This document shows positions 1-8,446 of a DNA stretch of 64,000 nucleotides, piece by piece. The notes under the pieces are model-generated. The model did not search any database and was not told where the DNA came from. It saw nothing but the letters and a program-made list of their open reading frames with translations. The position numbers and the translations under genes are program-made. Every line of letters starts with the position of its first letter. The first letter of the stretch is position 1. The stretch comes from Curvivirga sp965219885 (GTDB taxonomy: Bacteria; Pseudomonadota; Alphaproteobacteria; UBA8366; Aestuariispiraceae): NCBI RefSeq assembly GCF_965219885.1, contig NZ_CBDCOT010000009.1, forward strand, positions 2,294,001 through 2,358,000, read 5' to 3'.

Positions 1-206
1 TAATTGGTATTTCGGGTGATCACGATATTTGGGCGGCCCGGTAAGGGGCGACCAATGGATTCATAAGTCTTTCGCCCCATGATGATGGGTTTGCCCATTG
101 TTGTTTTTTTGAAATATTTCAAATCCTCAGACAGATGCCACGGTAAATCACCATCAACACCGATAACGCGGTTTTCACCTTGGGCGACAATCATCGAAAT
201 ATGCAC
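1..206 (-). CDS. folA: Dihydrofolate reductase, N-terminal part (cut by window edge)
   Basis: This gene reads leftward out of the window, so only about the first 68 residues are visible. Dihydrofolate reductase makes tetrahydrofolate from dihydrofolate with NADPH in the cytoplasm and recycles the folate oxidised by thymidylate synthase. The visible protein has the family pattern ENRVIG, then DLPWHL, the DLKYFK helix, TMGKPIIMGRKTYESIG and the GRPNIVITR strand. I prefer the GTG start at 206, giving an HISMIVA beginning as in relatives, with an AAGG-rich ribosome site about 9 bases upstream. An ATG at 194 would shorten the first strand. thyA lies 1.7 kb away on the other strand. Confidence 0.93.
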   Translation of the reverse strand, partial: MHISMIVAQGENRVIGVDGDLPWHLSEDLKYFKKTTMGKPIIMGRKTYESIGRPLPGRPNIVITRNTN

Positions 207-290
207 AGTTTGAACCCTTATCCTTTTATGAATTCCCTATCAATTAAGAGAAACCATCTTTCACGTAAACATAAAAATAGATTTTCAAAT

Positions 291-319
291 TTGACAATAA
301 ACTAAATTATCCCTATATA
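291..319 (+). promoter_or_regulatory. Putative sigma-70 type promoter for the hydroxylase-DUF2141 genes
   Basis: TTGACA at 291-296 is followed after 17 bases by TATATA at 314-319. TATACT at 316-321 is an alternative with 19-base spacing. The box lies about 60 bases before the ATG at 382, in the AT-rich gap between divergent folA and the hydroxylase gene. Prediction from sequence only. Confidence 0.5.
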
Positions 320-381
320 CTGCAAAAGACAGACATCTGATAAGATGTTGTTCAGTTCGCATTTATGTTGAGGAGACCGAT

Positions 382-1275
382 ATGGAATTCATATTTAATC
401 AGCTAACGGATATGGAGATTTATGGATGGGAAGCTTTTATCGGTGATTGGTTCTTTGTTTTCTCTTTCGCTTTTTTAGCGCTCGAATTTCTAAGATATGG
501 TTTGAGAGAAAAGATCAGTTGGGGGCTAATTGGCGATGTTTTTACAAATTACATCACGCTTGGTGCCTTTATCGGAATTAATTATCTGGTAATTGGCGGA
601 TTTTATGTGGGGGTTTTCTTTTATGTATCCGAATATGCGATTTGGACGATTGAAAGCAATTGGACTAGCGTTGCGATTTGTATCATTTTGGCAGATCTAA
701 TGTATTACTGGGAACATCGATTTGCTCATCGTGTGAATGTTGCTTGGGCGACGCATACGGTACATCATTCATCCCCGCATTTTAATATTTCTGTCGCCTA
801 TCGTTTTGGTCCGCTAGATGGATTATTGCCACTACCGTTCTATATTCCTTTGGTGTTGCTCGGCTTTAATCCATTTGTTGTGTTTTTTGCCGAAATGTTT
901 GTGCAGTTATATCAGACATTGTTGCACACGGAAGGTTTTGGAAAATTCCCACGTATTATTGAGAAGGTCATGAATACGCCGTCGCACCATCGTGTGCATC
1001 ATGGGTCCAATAACAAATATCTGGATAAGAATTATGGTGGCATCTTCATCATTTGGGACCGTATGTTTGGGACCTTCGCAGAAGAAAAAGAAGACGTGGT
1101 TTATGGATTGGTGACGCCGATCAAAAGAAACGATCCTTTTTCAGCTTTCTTTCATGGGTTTTATCGTTTGGGGCAAAAGGTTTTCTATACCAAGGGTCTT
1201 TTCAATAAAGTCGGTTGTTTGATTATGCCGCCGGGCTGGGAACCAGCTAATCAAAAACGTCAGATCAAACAATAG
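382..1275 (+). CDS. Sterol desaturase / fatty acid hydroxylase superfamily membrane protein
   Basis: This 297-residue integral membrane protein belongs to the di-iron hydroxylase/desaturase superfamily, which oxidises lipid or sterol carbon chains with O2 at the membrane. Hydrophobic segments lie at about residues 22-37, 53-85, 95-110 and 150-175. The histidine boxes are HRFAH (112-116), HTVHH (125-129) and HHRVHH (202-207), and the conserved tail motif NYGGIFIIWDRMFGTF follows. These are the expected iron ligands. The substrate cannot be read from sequence; sterols, hopanoids, carotenoids, alkylglycerols and fatty acids are all possible. The DUF2141 gene starts 20 bases downstream and is probably cotranscribed. 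The ribosome site is GAGGAGAC before the ATG. Confidence 0.88.
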   Translation: MEFIFNQLTDMEIYGWEAFIGDWFFVFSFAFLALEFLRYGLREKISWGLIGDVFTNYITLGAFIGINYLVIGGFYVGVFFYVSEYAIWTIESNWTSVAICIILADLMYYWEHRFAHRVNVAWATHTVHHSSPHFNISVAYRFGPLDGLLPLPFYIPLVLLGFNPFVVFFAEMFVQLYQTLLHTEGFGKFPRIIEKVMNTPSHHRVHHGSNNKYLDKNYGGIFIIWDRMFGTFAEEKEDVVYGLVTPIKRNDPFSAFFHGFYRLGQKVFYTKGLFNKVGCLIMPPGWEPANQKRQIKQ

Positions 1276-1295
1276 ATAAACAAAGGATTATACAC

Positions 1296-1856
1296 ATGCC
1301 TTCATTCAAACAGACAGTCGCTGGTATCGCGGTTTCAACAGTGATCGTAATTGGTGGTGCATATATGGCATATGAGATGCCATCAATTTCGGAATATGTG
1401 GTGAGTTATGATAGCTCATTTTCAGACGCGGTGACACAAGTGGAAATAGTGAGAGAAACGCCAGAAATTAGCCAAGTAGCAACCACTTCACCTAATGGAG
1501 GCGATTTGAGTTTCACAATTTATGATATCGAACGAAACTATGGTAAAGTTATTGTAATGGTTTATGGCGATGAAGATAGTTATAGCACTTATGATCCAAA
1601 TGGATTGATCGCTTATGACGAGTTATCGATAAACGGTGGGACTGTACATGCTTCCTTTGAAAATATTGGAGAAGGTCCCTTTGCGATCTCTTTCTTTCAA
1701 GATGAAGATGGTAATGGTGATTTAACTTTACAGGGAGAATATCCAATCGAAGGTTACGGCGGTTCAGGTATGAAAACACCTTATTCTGAGCCTTCATTTG
1801 AAAAAGCTTCTGTGGGTCTTGGAAGTCATAATTTTAAAATGCATTATTTAAAATAA
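1296..1856 (+). CDS. DUF2141 domain protein, membrane-anchored or secreted
   Basis: A 186-residue protein with an N-terminal hydrophobic segment (about 8-26) that would act as signal anchor or signal peptide. Residues about 70-185 match the DUF2141 fold: a strand with KVIVMVYG, FENIGEGPFAISFFQDEDGNG, then EGYGGSGM and PSFEKASVGLG. The family has no established biochemical role; it is often found near lipid or carotenoid genes, so a periplasmic role linked to the preceding hydroxylase is inference. The start has AAAGGA about 9 bases upstream and lies 20 bases after the hydroxylase stop, which fits a two-gene operon. Confidence 0.8.
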   Translation: MPSFKQTVAGIAVSTVIVIGGAYMAYEMPSISEYVVSYDSSFSDAVTQVEIVRETPEISQVATTSPNGGDLSFTIYDIERNYGKVIVMVYGDEDSYSTYDPNGLIAYDELSINGGTVHASFENIGEGPFAISFFQDEDGNGDLTLQGEYPIEGYGGSGMKTPYSEPSFEKASVGLGSHNFKMHYLK

Positions 1857-1936
1857 AGTCGTTTTGTATTGTCGAAGAGTGTGACCTTCTGATGAATCGG
1901 ATAAGATGCTACCAGATTTGATTTGAGGATGAATTT

Positions 1937-2770
1937 ATGAAGCAATATCTGGAACTGGCACAAGATGTCTTGGATAACGGTATTTTTAAAGGTGACCGCA
2001 CGGGAACTGGGACCAAATCTGTTTTTGGCCGTCAGCTACGCCATTGTTTGAAAGATGGTTTTCCGCTTCTGACCACAAAGAAATTACATTTTAAAAGTAT
2101 TGCCAATGAATTGATCTGGTTTCTGAATGGTGACACAAACACTAAATGGTTACGTGAAAATGGCGTGTCTATTTGGGATGAATGGGCGACAGAGGCGGGG
2201 GAGCTTGGCCCTGTATATGGCAAGCAATGGACGGCATGGGAAACCAAGTCAGGTGAAACCATTAATCAGATCGACTATGTGGTTGATACTCTAAAGAATA
2301 ATCCAAATAGTCGTCGTATTTTGTTTCACGGCTGGAATGTTGAATATCTGCCAGATGAAGGTGTCAGCCCGCAAGATAATGCGGCAAATGGAAAAATGGC
2401 GTTACCACCATGTCATCTTTTATATCAGTTCTATGTGGCGGAAGGACATTTAAGTGCGCAACTTTATATCCGTTCCTCTGATGTTATGCTGGGGCTGCCT
2501 TACAATATTGCGTCACTTGCGTTATTGACACATATGTTGGCTGAACAATGCGATCTAATCCCGCATGATATTGTCGTCAGTTTCGGGGATGCACATATCT
2601 ATAGTAATCATTTTGAACAAATTGAAACGCAGCTGCAACGTAGTCCAAAAGCGTTGCCAGAGTTAAAGATCAATCGAAAACCGGATAGTATCTATGATTA
2701 TAAATTCGAAGACTTTGAAATCATTGGATATGACCCTGATGCTCATATCAGTGCGCCTGTAGCCATCTAA
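1937..2770 (+). CDS. thyA: Thymidylate synthase
   Basis: ThyA methylates dUMP to dTMP with methylene-tetrahydrofolate and yields dihydrofolate, which FolA re-reduces. The 277-residue protein carries the phosphate loop DRTGTGT (20-26), the catalytic cysteine in ALPPCH (C159), the SSDVMLGLPYNIAS segment and the C-terminal APVAI end. The E. coli enzyme has 264 residues; the extra residues here form an insert at about 138-152 just before the catalytic motif, an insert also found in other bacterial ThyA proteins. The start has GAGGATGAATTT upstream. It faces katG with a shared hairpin between them. Confidence 0.97.
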   Translation: MKQYLELAQDVLDNGIFKGDRTGTGTKSVFGRQLRHCLKDGFPLLTTKKLHFKSIANELIWFLNGDTNTKWLRENGVSIWDEWATEAGELGPVYGKQWTAWETKSGETINQIDYVVDTLKNNPNSRRILFHGWNVEYLPDEGVSPQDNAANGKMALPPCHLLYQFYVAEGHLSAQLYIRSSDVMLGLPYNIASLALLTHMLAEQCDLIPHDIVVSFGDAHIYSNHFEQIETQLQRSPKALPELKINRKPDSIYDYKFEDFEIIGYDPDAHISAPVAI

Positions 2771-2797
2771 TCCTTAATTCTAAATTCTACAAAATAT

Positions 2798-2831
2798 CAA
2801 CTGTGGGAGAATATCTTGTCCCCCACAGTTG
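2798..2831. terminator. Shared hairpin terminator between thyA and katG
   Basis: A perfect 10-base-pair stem, CAACTGTGGG (2798-2807) with CCCACAGTTG (2822-2831), lies between the convergent thyA and katG stops. On the minus strand it is followed by an AT-rich tract (ATATTTTG), so it fits katG termination best and may serve both. The U-run is weak. Confidence 0.6.
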
Positions 2832-2857
2832 GAAATTTAGGTGTTTAGTTCAAAGTT

Positions 2858-5017
2858 TTATTCGCAGTCAAAACGATCAGCATTCATAACATTGACCCAT
2901 GCAGCTATGAAATCTTCAACAAATTTTTGCTGGTTATCGTCTTGTGCATATAGTTCTGCATAGGAACGCAAGATGGAATTGGAGCCGAATACAAGATCAA
3001 CACGGGACGCAGTCCATTTTACGTTACCATTTCTTCGATCACGGATTTCATAATTGCCATCTTTTGTCGGATGCCAGCTGTAGGTCATATCTACCAAGTT
3101 CACAAAGAAATCGTTGGTCAGTTGACCTTCGCGATCTGTAAAGACGCCATGTTTAACATCTCCATGATTGGTGCCTAACACACGCATGCCGCCGATTAAG
3201 GCTGTCATTTCATGTGCATTCAAGCCCATTAGTTGAGACCGATCCAAGAGCATCTCTTCAGCGCTTACGGCATAGGTATCTTTTAACCAATTACGATAGC
3301 CATCATGTAATGGTTCAAGTACAGCAAATGAGCCTTCATCTGTCATATCTAAAGTGGCATCACCGCGTCCTGGTGTGAATGGTACTGTGATATTGTGACC
3401 TGCAGCTTTTGCAGATTGTTCAATTCCGACATTCCCCGCCAACACAATAATATCTGCGATACTGGCCCCAGTTTGCGAGGCAATGTTTTCTAAAACGGGC
3501 AAGATGCGATCAAGACGTTCTGGTTCATTTCCGACCCAATGACGTTGTGGGGCTAGACGGATACGGGCACCATTTGCACCTCCACGCATATCGGAACCAC
3601 GAAATGTGCGGGCACTGTCCCAAGCGGTAGAAATTAACTCGTTGCTCTTTAAGCCACTGGAGATGATTTTCTCCTTCGCAGCCTCTATGTCAAAATCAAC
3701 GGGACCTGCTGGTACAGTATCTTGCCAGATCAGGTTTTCTTCTGGAACGTCAGGTCCGATATAACGTGCTTTGGGTCCCATATCACGATGAGTTAGTTTG
3801 AACCAGGCACGGGCGAATGTTTCAGAAAAATATTCTGGATCTTGATAAAACTTCTCTGAGATTTTTCTATATTCTGGGTCCTTGATTGTTGCCATATCGG
3901 CGTCGGTCATCATCGGCATACATTTGATGGAAGGGTCTTCTACATCAACAGGCATATCTTCTTCTTTGATGTTGACAGGCTGCCACTGCCAAGCACCTGC
4001 AGGGCTTTTGGTTAGCTCCCATTCATATGAGAATAACATATGGAAATAGCCATTATCCCATTGGGTTGGGTTTGTTGTCCACGCACCCTCAACACCACTT
4101 GAGACCGTATCACGACCAATGCCACGATTGCCTTCATTTAGCCAACCAAGGCCTTGAGTGTGAATGTTTGCAGCTTCTGGATCGGCGCCGACTTTATCGG
4201 CATTGCCATTACCATGTGCTTTACCAACGGTATGCCCACCAGCTGTGAGGGCGACGGTTTCTTCATCATTCATCGCCATACGTGCAAAGGTAATACGCAT
4301 GTCTTCTGCAGTTTTTAGTGGATCAGGCTTCCCGCCGACACCTTCAGGGTTTACATAAATTAACCCCATTTGAACTGCAGCTAATGGATTTTCCAGAGAA
4401 TCGCGATCATCCTCTTTATATCTATCTGACCCTAACCATTCTTGTTCTGAGCCCCAGTAAATATCTTTTTCTGGATGCCAGATGTCTTCGCGACCAAATC
4501 CGAAACCAAATGTTTTTAAACCCATGGATTCATAAGCCATATTGCCAGCAAGAATCATTAAATCAGCCCAGCTGATTTTATTTCCATATTTCTTTTTAAT
4601 AGGCCAAAGTAAACGACGTGCTTTGTCTAGGTTCACATTGTCAGGCCATGAATTTAACGGCGCAAAACGTTGATTACCTGTAACACCGCCGCCGCGGCCA
4701 TCTGCTGATCTATATGTGCCTGCGGAATGCCAAGCCATACGGATCATAAGGCCTCCATAATGGCCCCAATCTGCAGGCCACCATTCTTGGCTATCTGTCA
4801 TAAGTGCTTTTAAATCATCTTTTAAAGCGTCAACATCTAATGACTTTACGGCTTCTCTGTAATTGAAATCTGACCCCATAGGGTTAGTTTTGGAATCATG
4901 TTGGTGAAGGATGTCTAGATTTAGGGTATTTGGCCACCAATCAGTATTGGATTTACTTGTGGATGTCATGCTGCCATGCATGAACGGGCATCCTGATGCT
5001 TTTTGATTATTACTCAT
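2858..5017 (-). CDS. katG: Catalase-peroxidase
   Basis: KatG is a heme enzyme that removes hydrogen peroxide by both catalase and peroxidase reactions. From the ATG at 5017 the protein has 719 residues, the normal length. The N half holds the distal heme site RMAWHSAGTYR, the proximal GGHTVGKAHG, and the Trp-Tyr-Met crosslink partners (GLIYVNPEG for Tyr, RMAMND for Met). The C half repeats the fold without heme ligands. An upstream ATG at 5059 would add 14 residues but has no ribosome site, whereas 5017 has AGAGAAG at the right distance and gives the usual short polar start (MSNNQ, then CPFMHG). The gene is read divergently from ssrA. Confidence 0.97.
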   Translation of the reverse strand: MSNNQKASGCPFMHGSMTSTSKSNTDWWPNTLNLDILHQHDSKTNPMGSDFNYREAVKSLDVDALKDDLKALMTDSQEWWPADWGHYGGLMIRMAWHSAGTYRSADGRGGGVTGNQRFAPLNSWPDNVNLDKARRLLWPIKKKYGNKISWADLMILAGNMAYESMGLKTFGFGFGREDIWHPEKDIYWGSEQEWLGSDRYKEDDRDSLENPLAAVQMGLIYVNPEGVGGKPDPLKTAEDMRITFARMAMNDEETVALTAGGHTVGKAHGNGNADKVGADPEAANIHTQGLGWLNEGNRGIGRDTVSSGVEGAWTTNPTQWDNGYFHMLFSYEWELTKSPAGAWQWQPVNIKEEDMPVDVEDPSIKCMPMMTDADMATIKDPEYRKISEKFYQDPEYFSETFARAWFKLTHRDMGPKARYIGPDVPEENLIWQDTVPAGPVDFDIEAAKEKIISSGLKSNELISTAWDSARTFRGSDMRGGANGARIRLAPQRHWVGNEPERLDRILPVLENIASQTGASIADIIVLAGNVGIEQSAKAAGHNITVPFTPGRGDATLDMTDEGSFAVLEPLHDGYRNWLKDTYAVSAEEMLLDRSQLMGLNAHEMTALIGGMRVLGTNHGDVKHGVFTDREGQLTNDFFVNLVDMTYSWHPTKDGNYEIRDRRNGNVKWTASRVDLVFGSNSILRSYAELYAQDDNQQKFVEDFIAAWVNVMNADRFDCE

Positions 5018-5309
5018 AACGAACTTCTCTATCTTTAGTGAGGTTAGCTTTATGCTCATACGCGATTAGACAGGTTTCAATGATTTGCGATTTTGTTGTA
5101 ATTGCGTGAGCACGTCTTATGCTTAAAATATAATGTGAAAAAATTGATCTATAAAATATTATAATTTGAATTTATCAATCTAAAAAATAGATCGTAATTC
5201 CAATACGTGGGTATTTTAATTCCAAGTCACTCTCAAAACTTCAAGTAAGTTACAGATGAGTTGAAAATCGAATTTTCTTTTATCAAGACGCTTAAAGAGG
5301 CTTTATTCT
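5018..5309. promoter_or_regulatory. AT-rich divergent region between katG and ssrA
   Basis: No coding region is visible here. The stretch is strongly AT-rich and contains an inverted pair GATCTAT (5146-5152) and ATAGATC (5187-5193) separated by 34 bases. It must hold promoters for leftward katG and rightward ssrA. A peroxide regulator such as OxyR would be expected to act on katG, but I cannot match a full OxyR site. Confidence 0.4.
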
Positions 5310-5662
5310 TCGGCTGTGAATGCCTATATAAAGATTACTGCTTTATGCAGTTATGGTGCTAAACGGCTTTATGGAATAAGCGTAGTGGACCCGGGGGCGG
5401 TACCCGGCGCCTCCACCATTCATCGGAAGATAGAGAAGGACTTGTTTCTTTCTAGATGGTATGGGGGCGAATTAGGATCGACACGCGTAGTAAAGATTTA
5501 GTCGGTACCCGGTATTGTCTCCGCCGTTATCGGGCTATTCTTATAGTTGCAAACGACAACAATGAGATGGTTGCTGCCGCTGCATAATTGCAGCCTAGGC
5601 GACGAATTTAAATCCCTATGGACTATCTTCCCATAGGTGGGGCCCGGGGCGCCTAGCAACAG
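5310..5662 (+). ncRNA. ssrA: Two-piece (circularly permuted) tmRNA, alphaproteobacterial type
   Basis: tmRNA rescues stalled ribosomes and adds a degradation tag. The gene is permuted. The acceptor piece comes first and ends with encoded CCA at 5418: T-stem CCGGG (5391-5395) with CCCGG (5403-5407) around a 7-base loop, then CGCCTCC (5408-5414) and ACCA. A spacer of 44 bases follows. The coding piece starts at GGGGGCG (5463-5469), which pairs fully with CGCCTCC (one GU). It carries the tRNA-like AGGATCGAC segment, the tag frame (5549-5587), and pseudoknot-like helices CCTATGG/CCATAGG (5615-5621, 5631-5637) and CTAGGCG/CGCCTAG (5595-5601, 5650-5656). The outer ends are estimates. Spacer removal by RNA processing is known for this class. 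Confidence 0.93.
5549..5587 (+). other. ssrA: tmRNA proteolysis-tag reading frame
   Basis: The resume codon GCA at 5549 opens a 12-codon frame ending with TAA at 5587. It reads ANDNNEMVAAAA. The ANDN start is the alphaproteobacterial form, and the terminal Ala-Ala is the ClpX recognition end. The MVAAAA tail differs from the more familiar VAVAA or VALAA ends. Confidence 0.9.
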
Positions 5663-5748
5663 AAGCCCCATTTCTTAAAGAAATATTCACTTTCCCTACC
5701 AAATCAGTTTACATAAACTATGTATCTCTTTTTGCTGGGGGGAATAGG

Positions 5749-7467
5749 GTGAATAAAATTGATATTGCGGCATTGACACAAGAATTAAAAAACTATGTGG
5801 AAAAGAAGAATATTAGTCATTTTTTCGATCAAGACTATAATCTTGAAGAAATGAGGGCATTAAATGAGCCGGAAATAAATTTATATCTTGGTTTAATCTA
5901 TCGGCTGGCTGGGGAAGCTGGTGAGTCGATCTCTCTGTTACTTGATTTTTTAAAGCAATATCCAACACATATCGAGGCACTGCGTCAGGTCTTTTTTCTT
6001 CTCAATGCGGGCGGGCGATATGCTGAAGTTCTTGATCTATTCGACAAGTTAGACGAGAAGGTGAAAGTTGATCCGGTAACAGTCAGGCATGCGTTGACAG
6101 CTCTTATCGCGTCAGGACAATATTTCCGAGTTGAAGATTTTGTCAGTTTTATACGCGAAAAAAGAATTACTGATTTAAATTCGATCCAATTTATTCTTTT
6201 GATATTCTTACTAGGTTCCCCATCTCTTAGCATGGAGGTGGTGAAAGCAACCTCGTCCCATGATCAAGGGGGCAGTGTTGATCCTGCAAAAATTTATGTT
6301 TTGCAGCATATATTTAAGGATGTTCCACTCGCTGAGTTGTGGTCCAATTTATCAGAATTTTTTGATGATTTTGAAGGAAAACGAAATTGGCTCTTATTAC
6401 AGCTTGGCAGAACACATATCTATGATCCTTCGAGTATTGCGTTGCTAAAGCAAGATACACTTTATCCAATTGAACAGGCTGCTTTTGTGTATTCCCCGAT
6501 TCCATCGATGAATAGTGTCTTACATCATGATATTCCGTTAATGGAGGCCGTCCAAATAGATGTTCCAAGATTTGGACAGGGTTTGGAAGGTTATTTTGAT
6601 CTTGTAAGGCAAATGAATGATAAAGGTGAGTTTGATACTGCTAAGCAAAATGTATTGGCAGTTAAGGATAAATATGCGCCGAATGCTCATGCTCCGATAT
6701 CAATTTTATCATCCGGCCGGGCAGGTACTACATCACTTCATCATTTGTTTCAAAAACTTGAAGATACTTTTTCATTTCATTCCTACCAATGGCAAATGCC
6801 TACGACGGACAGAAACCATGTTTTATATCGAATATTGGAAAATAACTTCGTAGGTGAACCAATTAGAAATGTCATTAAAAGTTATGTGTCAATCAGAACC
6901 ACCGAATTAATCTACGCATATCGCCTTGGTAAGACACCTGTATTTACTGGTCATTGGGATAGTATATTAATGCCCATATGGTCTGTACTGTTTCCGGAAA
7001 GTAAGTTTATTTATTTAGAGCGAGACAACGTCGCAACATTCAAATCGATTTATGAGAAAAACCAATGGTTTGATAATCAATTACAAGCATTAAGATATGA
7101 TAAAAGGTTTCCAAATGACTGTTTTCATCATTGTCTTGATACTCGATTGAACATCACGCAAAAGATAAGTTGGTTTTTGTTTACAACGCAACTATTTGGA
7201 AGAAAGGTTGCTGATTTTCTTCCTGAAAATAAATATCTGCATCTAAAAAGTGAGGATCTTTTTAATACTCAAAAAGATGCATATGCAGATCTTTCTAACT
7301 TTCTGGAAATAGCAGAAATAACTTCCGATTATCTAACGGAACATTTCTCTACGCCGATTAATGAAAAGTCACAGAAAGTTGTGTTTAGAAAAGATAGTAA
7401 ACAACAGACTAAATATTTGGAACAGTATTTCGATCAGTTAGCCGAAACTGGCTCCTTGATCCGATAA
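5749..7467 (+). CDS. Sulfotransferase-like protein with N-terminal helical-repeat region
   Basis: A 572-residue protein of two parts. Residues about 40-300 are helical and look like degenerate TPR repeats (for example LYLGLIYRLAGEAGESISLL and the following HIEALRQVFFLLNAGGRYAEVL). From 316 on there is a sulfotransferase-like domain: a beta strand ISIL, then the phosphosulfate-loop motif SSGRAGTTSL (321-330, compare PRSGTTWL), and later FPESKFIYLERDNVATFKS, which resembles the 3'-phosphate-binding strand and helix. A PAPS-dependent sulfation role is inference and the acceptor is unknown. The start is GTG at 5749 with GGGGGGAATAGG just upstream. Its stop nearly touches that of the convergent binding-protein gene. 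Confidence 0.7.
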   Translation: MNKIDIAALTQELKNYVEKKNISHFFDQDYNLEEMRALNEPEINLYLGLIYRLAGEAGESISLLLDFLKQYPTHIEALRQVFFLLNAGGRYAEVLDLFDKLDEKVKVDPVTVRHALTALIASGQYFRVEDFVSFIREKRITDLNSIQFILLIFLLGSPSLSMEVVKATSSHDQGGSVDPAKIYVLQHIFKDVPLAELWSNLSEFFDDFEGKRNWLLLQLGRTHIYDPSSIALLKQDTLYPIEQAAFVYSPIPSMNSVLHHDIPLMEAVQIDVPRFGQGLEGYFDLVRQMNDKGEFDTAKQNVLAVKDKYAPNAHAPISILSSGRAGTTSLHHLFQKLEDTFSFHSYQWQMPTTDRNHVLYRILENNFVGEPIRNVIKSYVSIRTTELIYAYRLGKTPVFTGHWDSILMPIWSVLFPESKFIYLERDNVATFKSIYEKNQWFDNQLQALRYDKRFPNDCFHHCLDTRLNITQKISWFLFTTQLFGRKVADFLPENKYLHLKSEDLFNTQKDAYADLSNFLEIAEITSDYLTEHFSTPINEKSQKVVFRKDSKQQTKYLEQYFDQLAETGSLIR

Positions 7468-7468
7468 G

Positions 7469-8242
7469 TTATCGATAGCCATGTTTGGCGAGTATTTCAT
7501 CAAAAGTACCGTCAGCTTTAATTTTTGTGAAGCCACGATTGAAAGCATTGATGATCTTTTCAGGATTCGTAACCATTTTTGAGATTGCATTATAGATGAG
7601 GTTTTCTTGGACAGCTGGTTGATGAATTTTGATCAGGCGATCCCAATTAGGTAGCTTATGGTTTAAACTTCTTATGATATGTTCTTTTCCTGAAAAAATC
7701 ATATCGATCCGGCCATTAATTAATTTTTCAATGTTTTGATCTGGTAAATCGACAGGAATTTTATTCAAATAAGTCGCTGCATCAAACACACCGCCACCTG
7801 ACGCACCACGGATAACGCCAATTTTATAAGGTGATAGCTGGCGTAATTCATCAAACTGAATGCTTGATTTTTTCAAGCTTAATAGAACAGTTTGAACTTC
7901 TGAAATTGGCTTGGAATAAACAAAATTTTTGGTGCGTTCTTCTGTTAGATATGCACCCAATAAACCGTCATACCGTCCTAAAGCAGCATGTTTTAAGGCT
8001 CGTTTCCAAGGGAGGAAAGTGAATTTCACTTTATAGCCTTCACGTTCGAAGGCCGTTTTGGTGAGTTCTGCAATATATCCTTGGTTTAATAGGTTATCTC
8101 CGTAATATGGTTCCCAATTGACGGATACCAAGCTTAAAGATCGAATTGTTTCCGCTTTTGCAGATGTATTTAATGTAATGCAAGTAATTGTACTACAAGC
8201 ACATACAAATAAGAATGTTCGAACTAATTCTTGGTTTATCAA
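7469..8242 (-). CDS. Periplasmic substrate-binding protein, bacterial family 3 (orphan)
   Basis: This 257-residue protein has a signal peptide ending at about residue 30 (hydrophobic 8-24, then AKAE). The mature part follows the family-3 solute-binding pattern: SLVSVNWEPYYG, AELTKTAFEREGYKVKFTFLPW, a GRYDGLLGAYLTEERT loop, and IGVIRGASGG at the hinge. The arginine in EERTKN matches the loop that usually binds the carboxylate of amino acids. No permease or ATPase gene is adjacent, so it is an orphan binding protein or a sensor-like relative. The start is TTG at 8242 with GGGG about 10 bases upstream. Confidence 0.78.
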   Translation of the reverse strand: MINQELVRTFLFVCACSTITCITLNTSAKAETIRSLSLVSVNWEPYYGDNLLNQGYIAELTKTAFEREGYKVKFTFLPWKRALKHAALGRYDGLLGAYLTEERTKNFVYSKPISEVQTVLLSLKKSSIQFDELRQLSPYKIGVIRGASGGGVFDAATYLNKIPVDLPDQNIEKLINGRIDMIFSGKEHIIRSLNHKLPNWDRLIKIHQPAVQENLIYNAISKMVTNPEKIINAFNRGFTKIKADGTFDEILAKHGYR

Positions 8243-8446
8243 TAATAATTACCCCTATTATGTGATGCTATTTTAGCGTGAATATTTTTTATTCCAATAG
8301 TAAATCACATTTTCATGAAAGATCAGTTTTCAATCCATAAATATTAACCTAATATGCGCGCGGAACATCAAGAATTGTTGCGTAATCTGCACAGGTTTGA
8401 TACTTCATTAAGCAATAGAAAATTTTGTATTGGGACGGGAAAAAGC

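Noticed and set aside
5146..5193. OxyR binding site before katG
   Set aside because: The inverted GATCTAT/ATAGATC pair has the wrong spacing for the OxyR consensus.
5316..5501. Open frame of 61 codons across the tmRNA gene
   Set aside because: It overlaps the structured acceptor piece, spacer and coding piece of ssrA, lacks a ribosome site and resembles no protein.
8354..8446. Upstream start for sspB
   Set aside because: The added residues show no homology and no ribosome site; the 8447 start fits the family and has a ribosome site.
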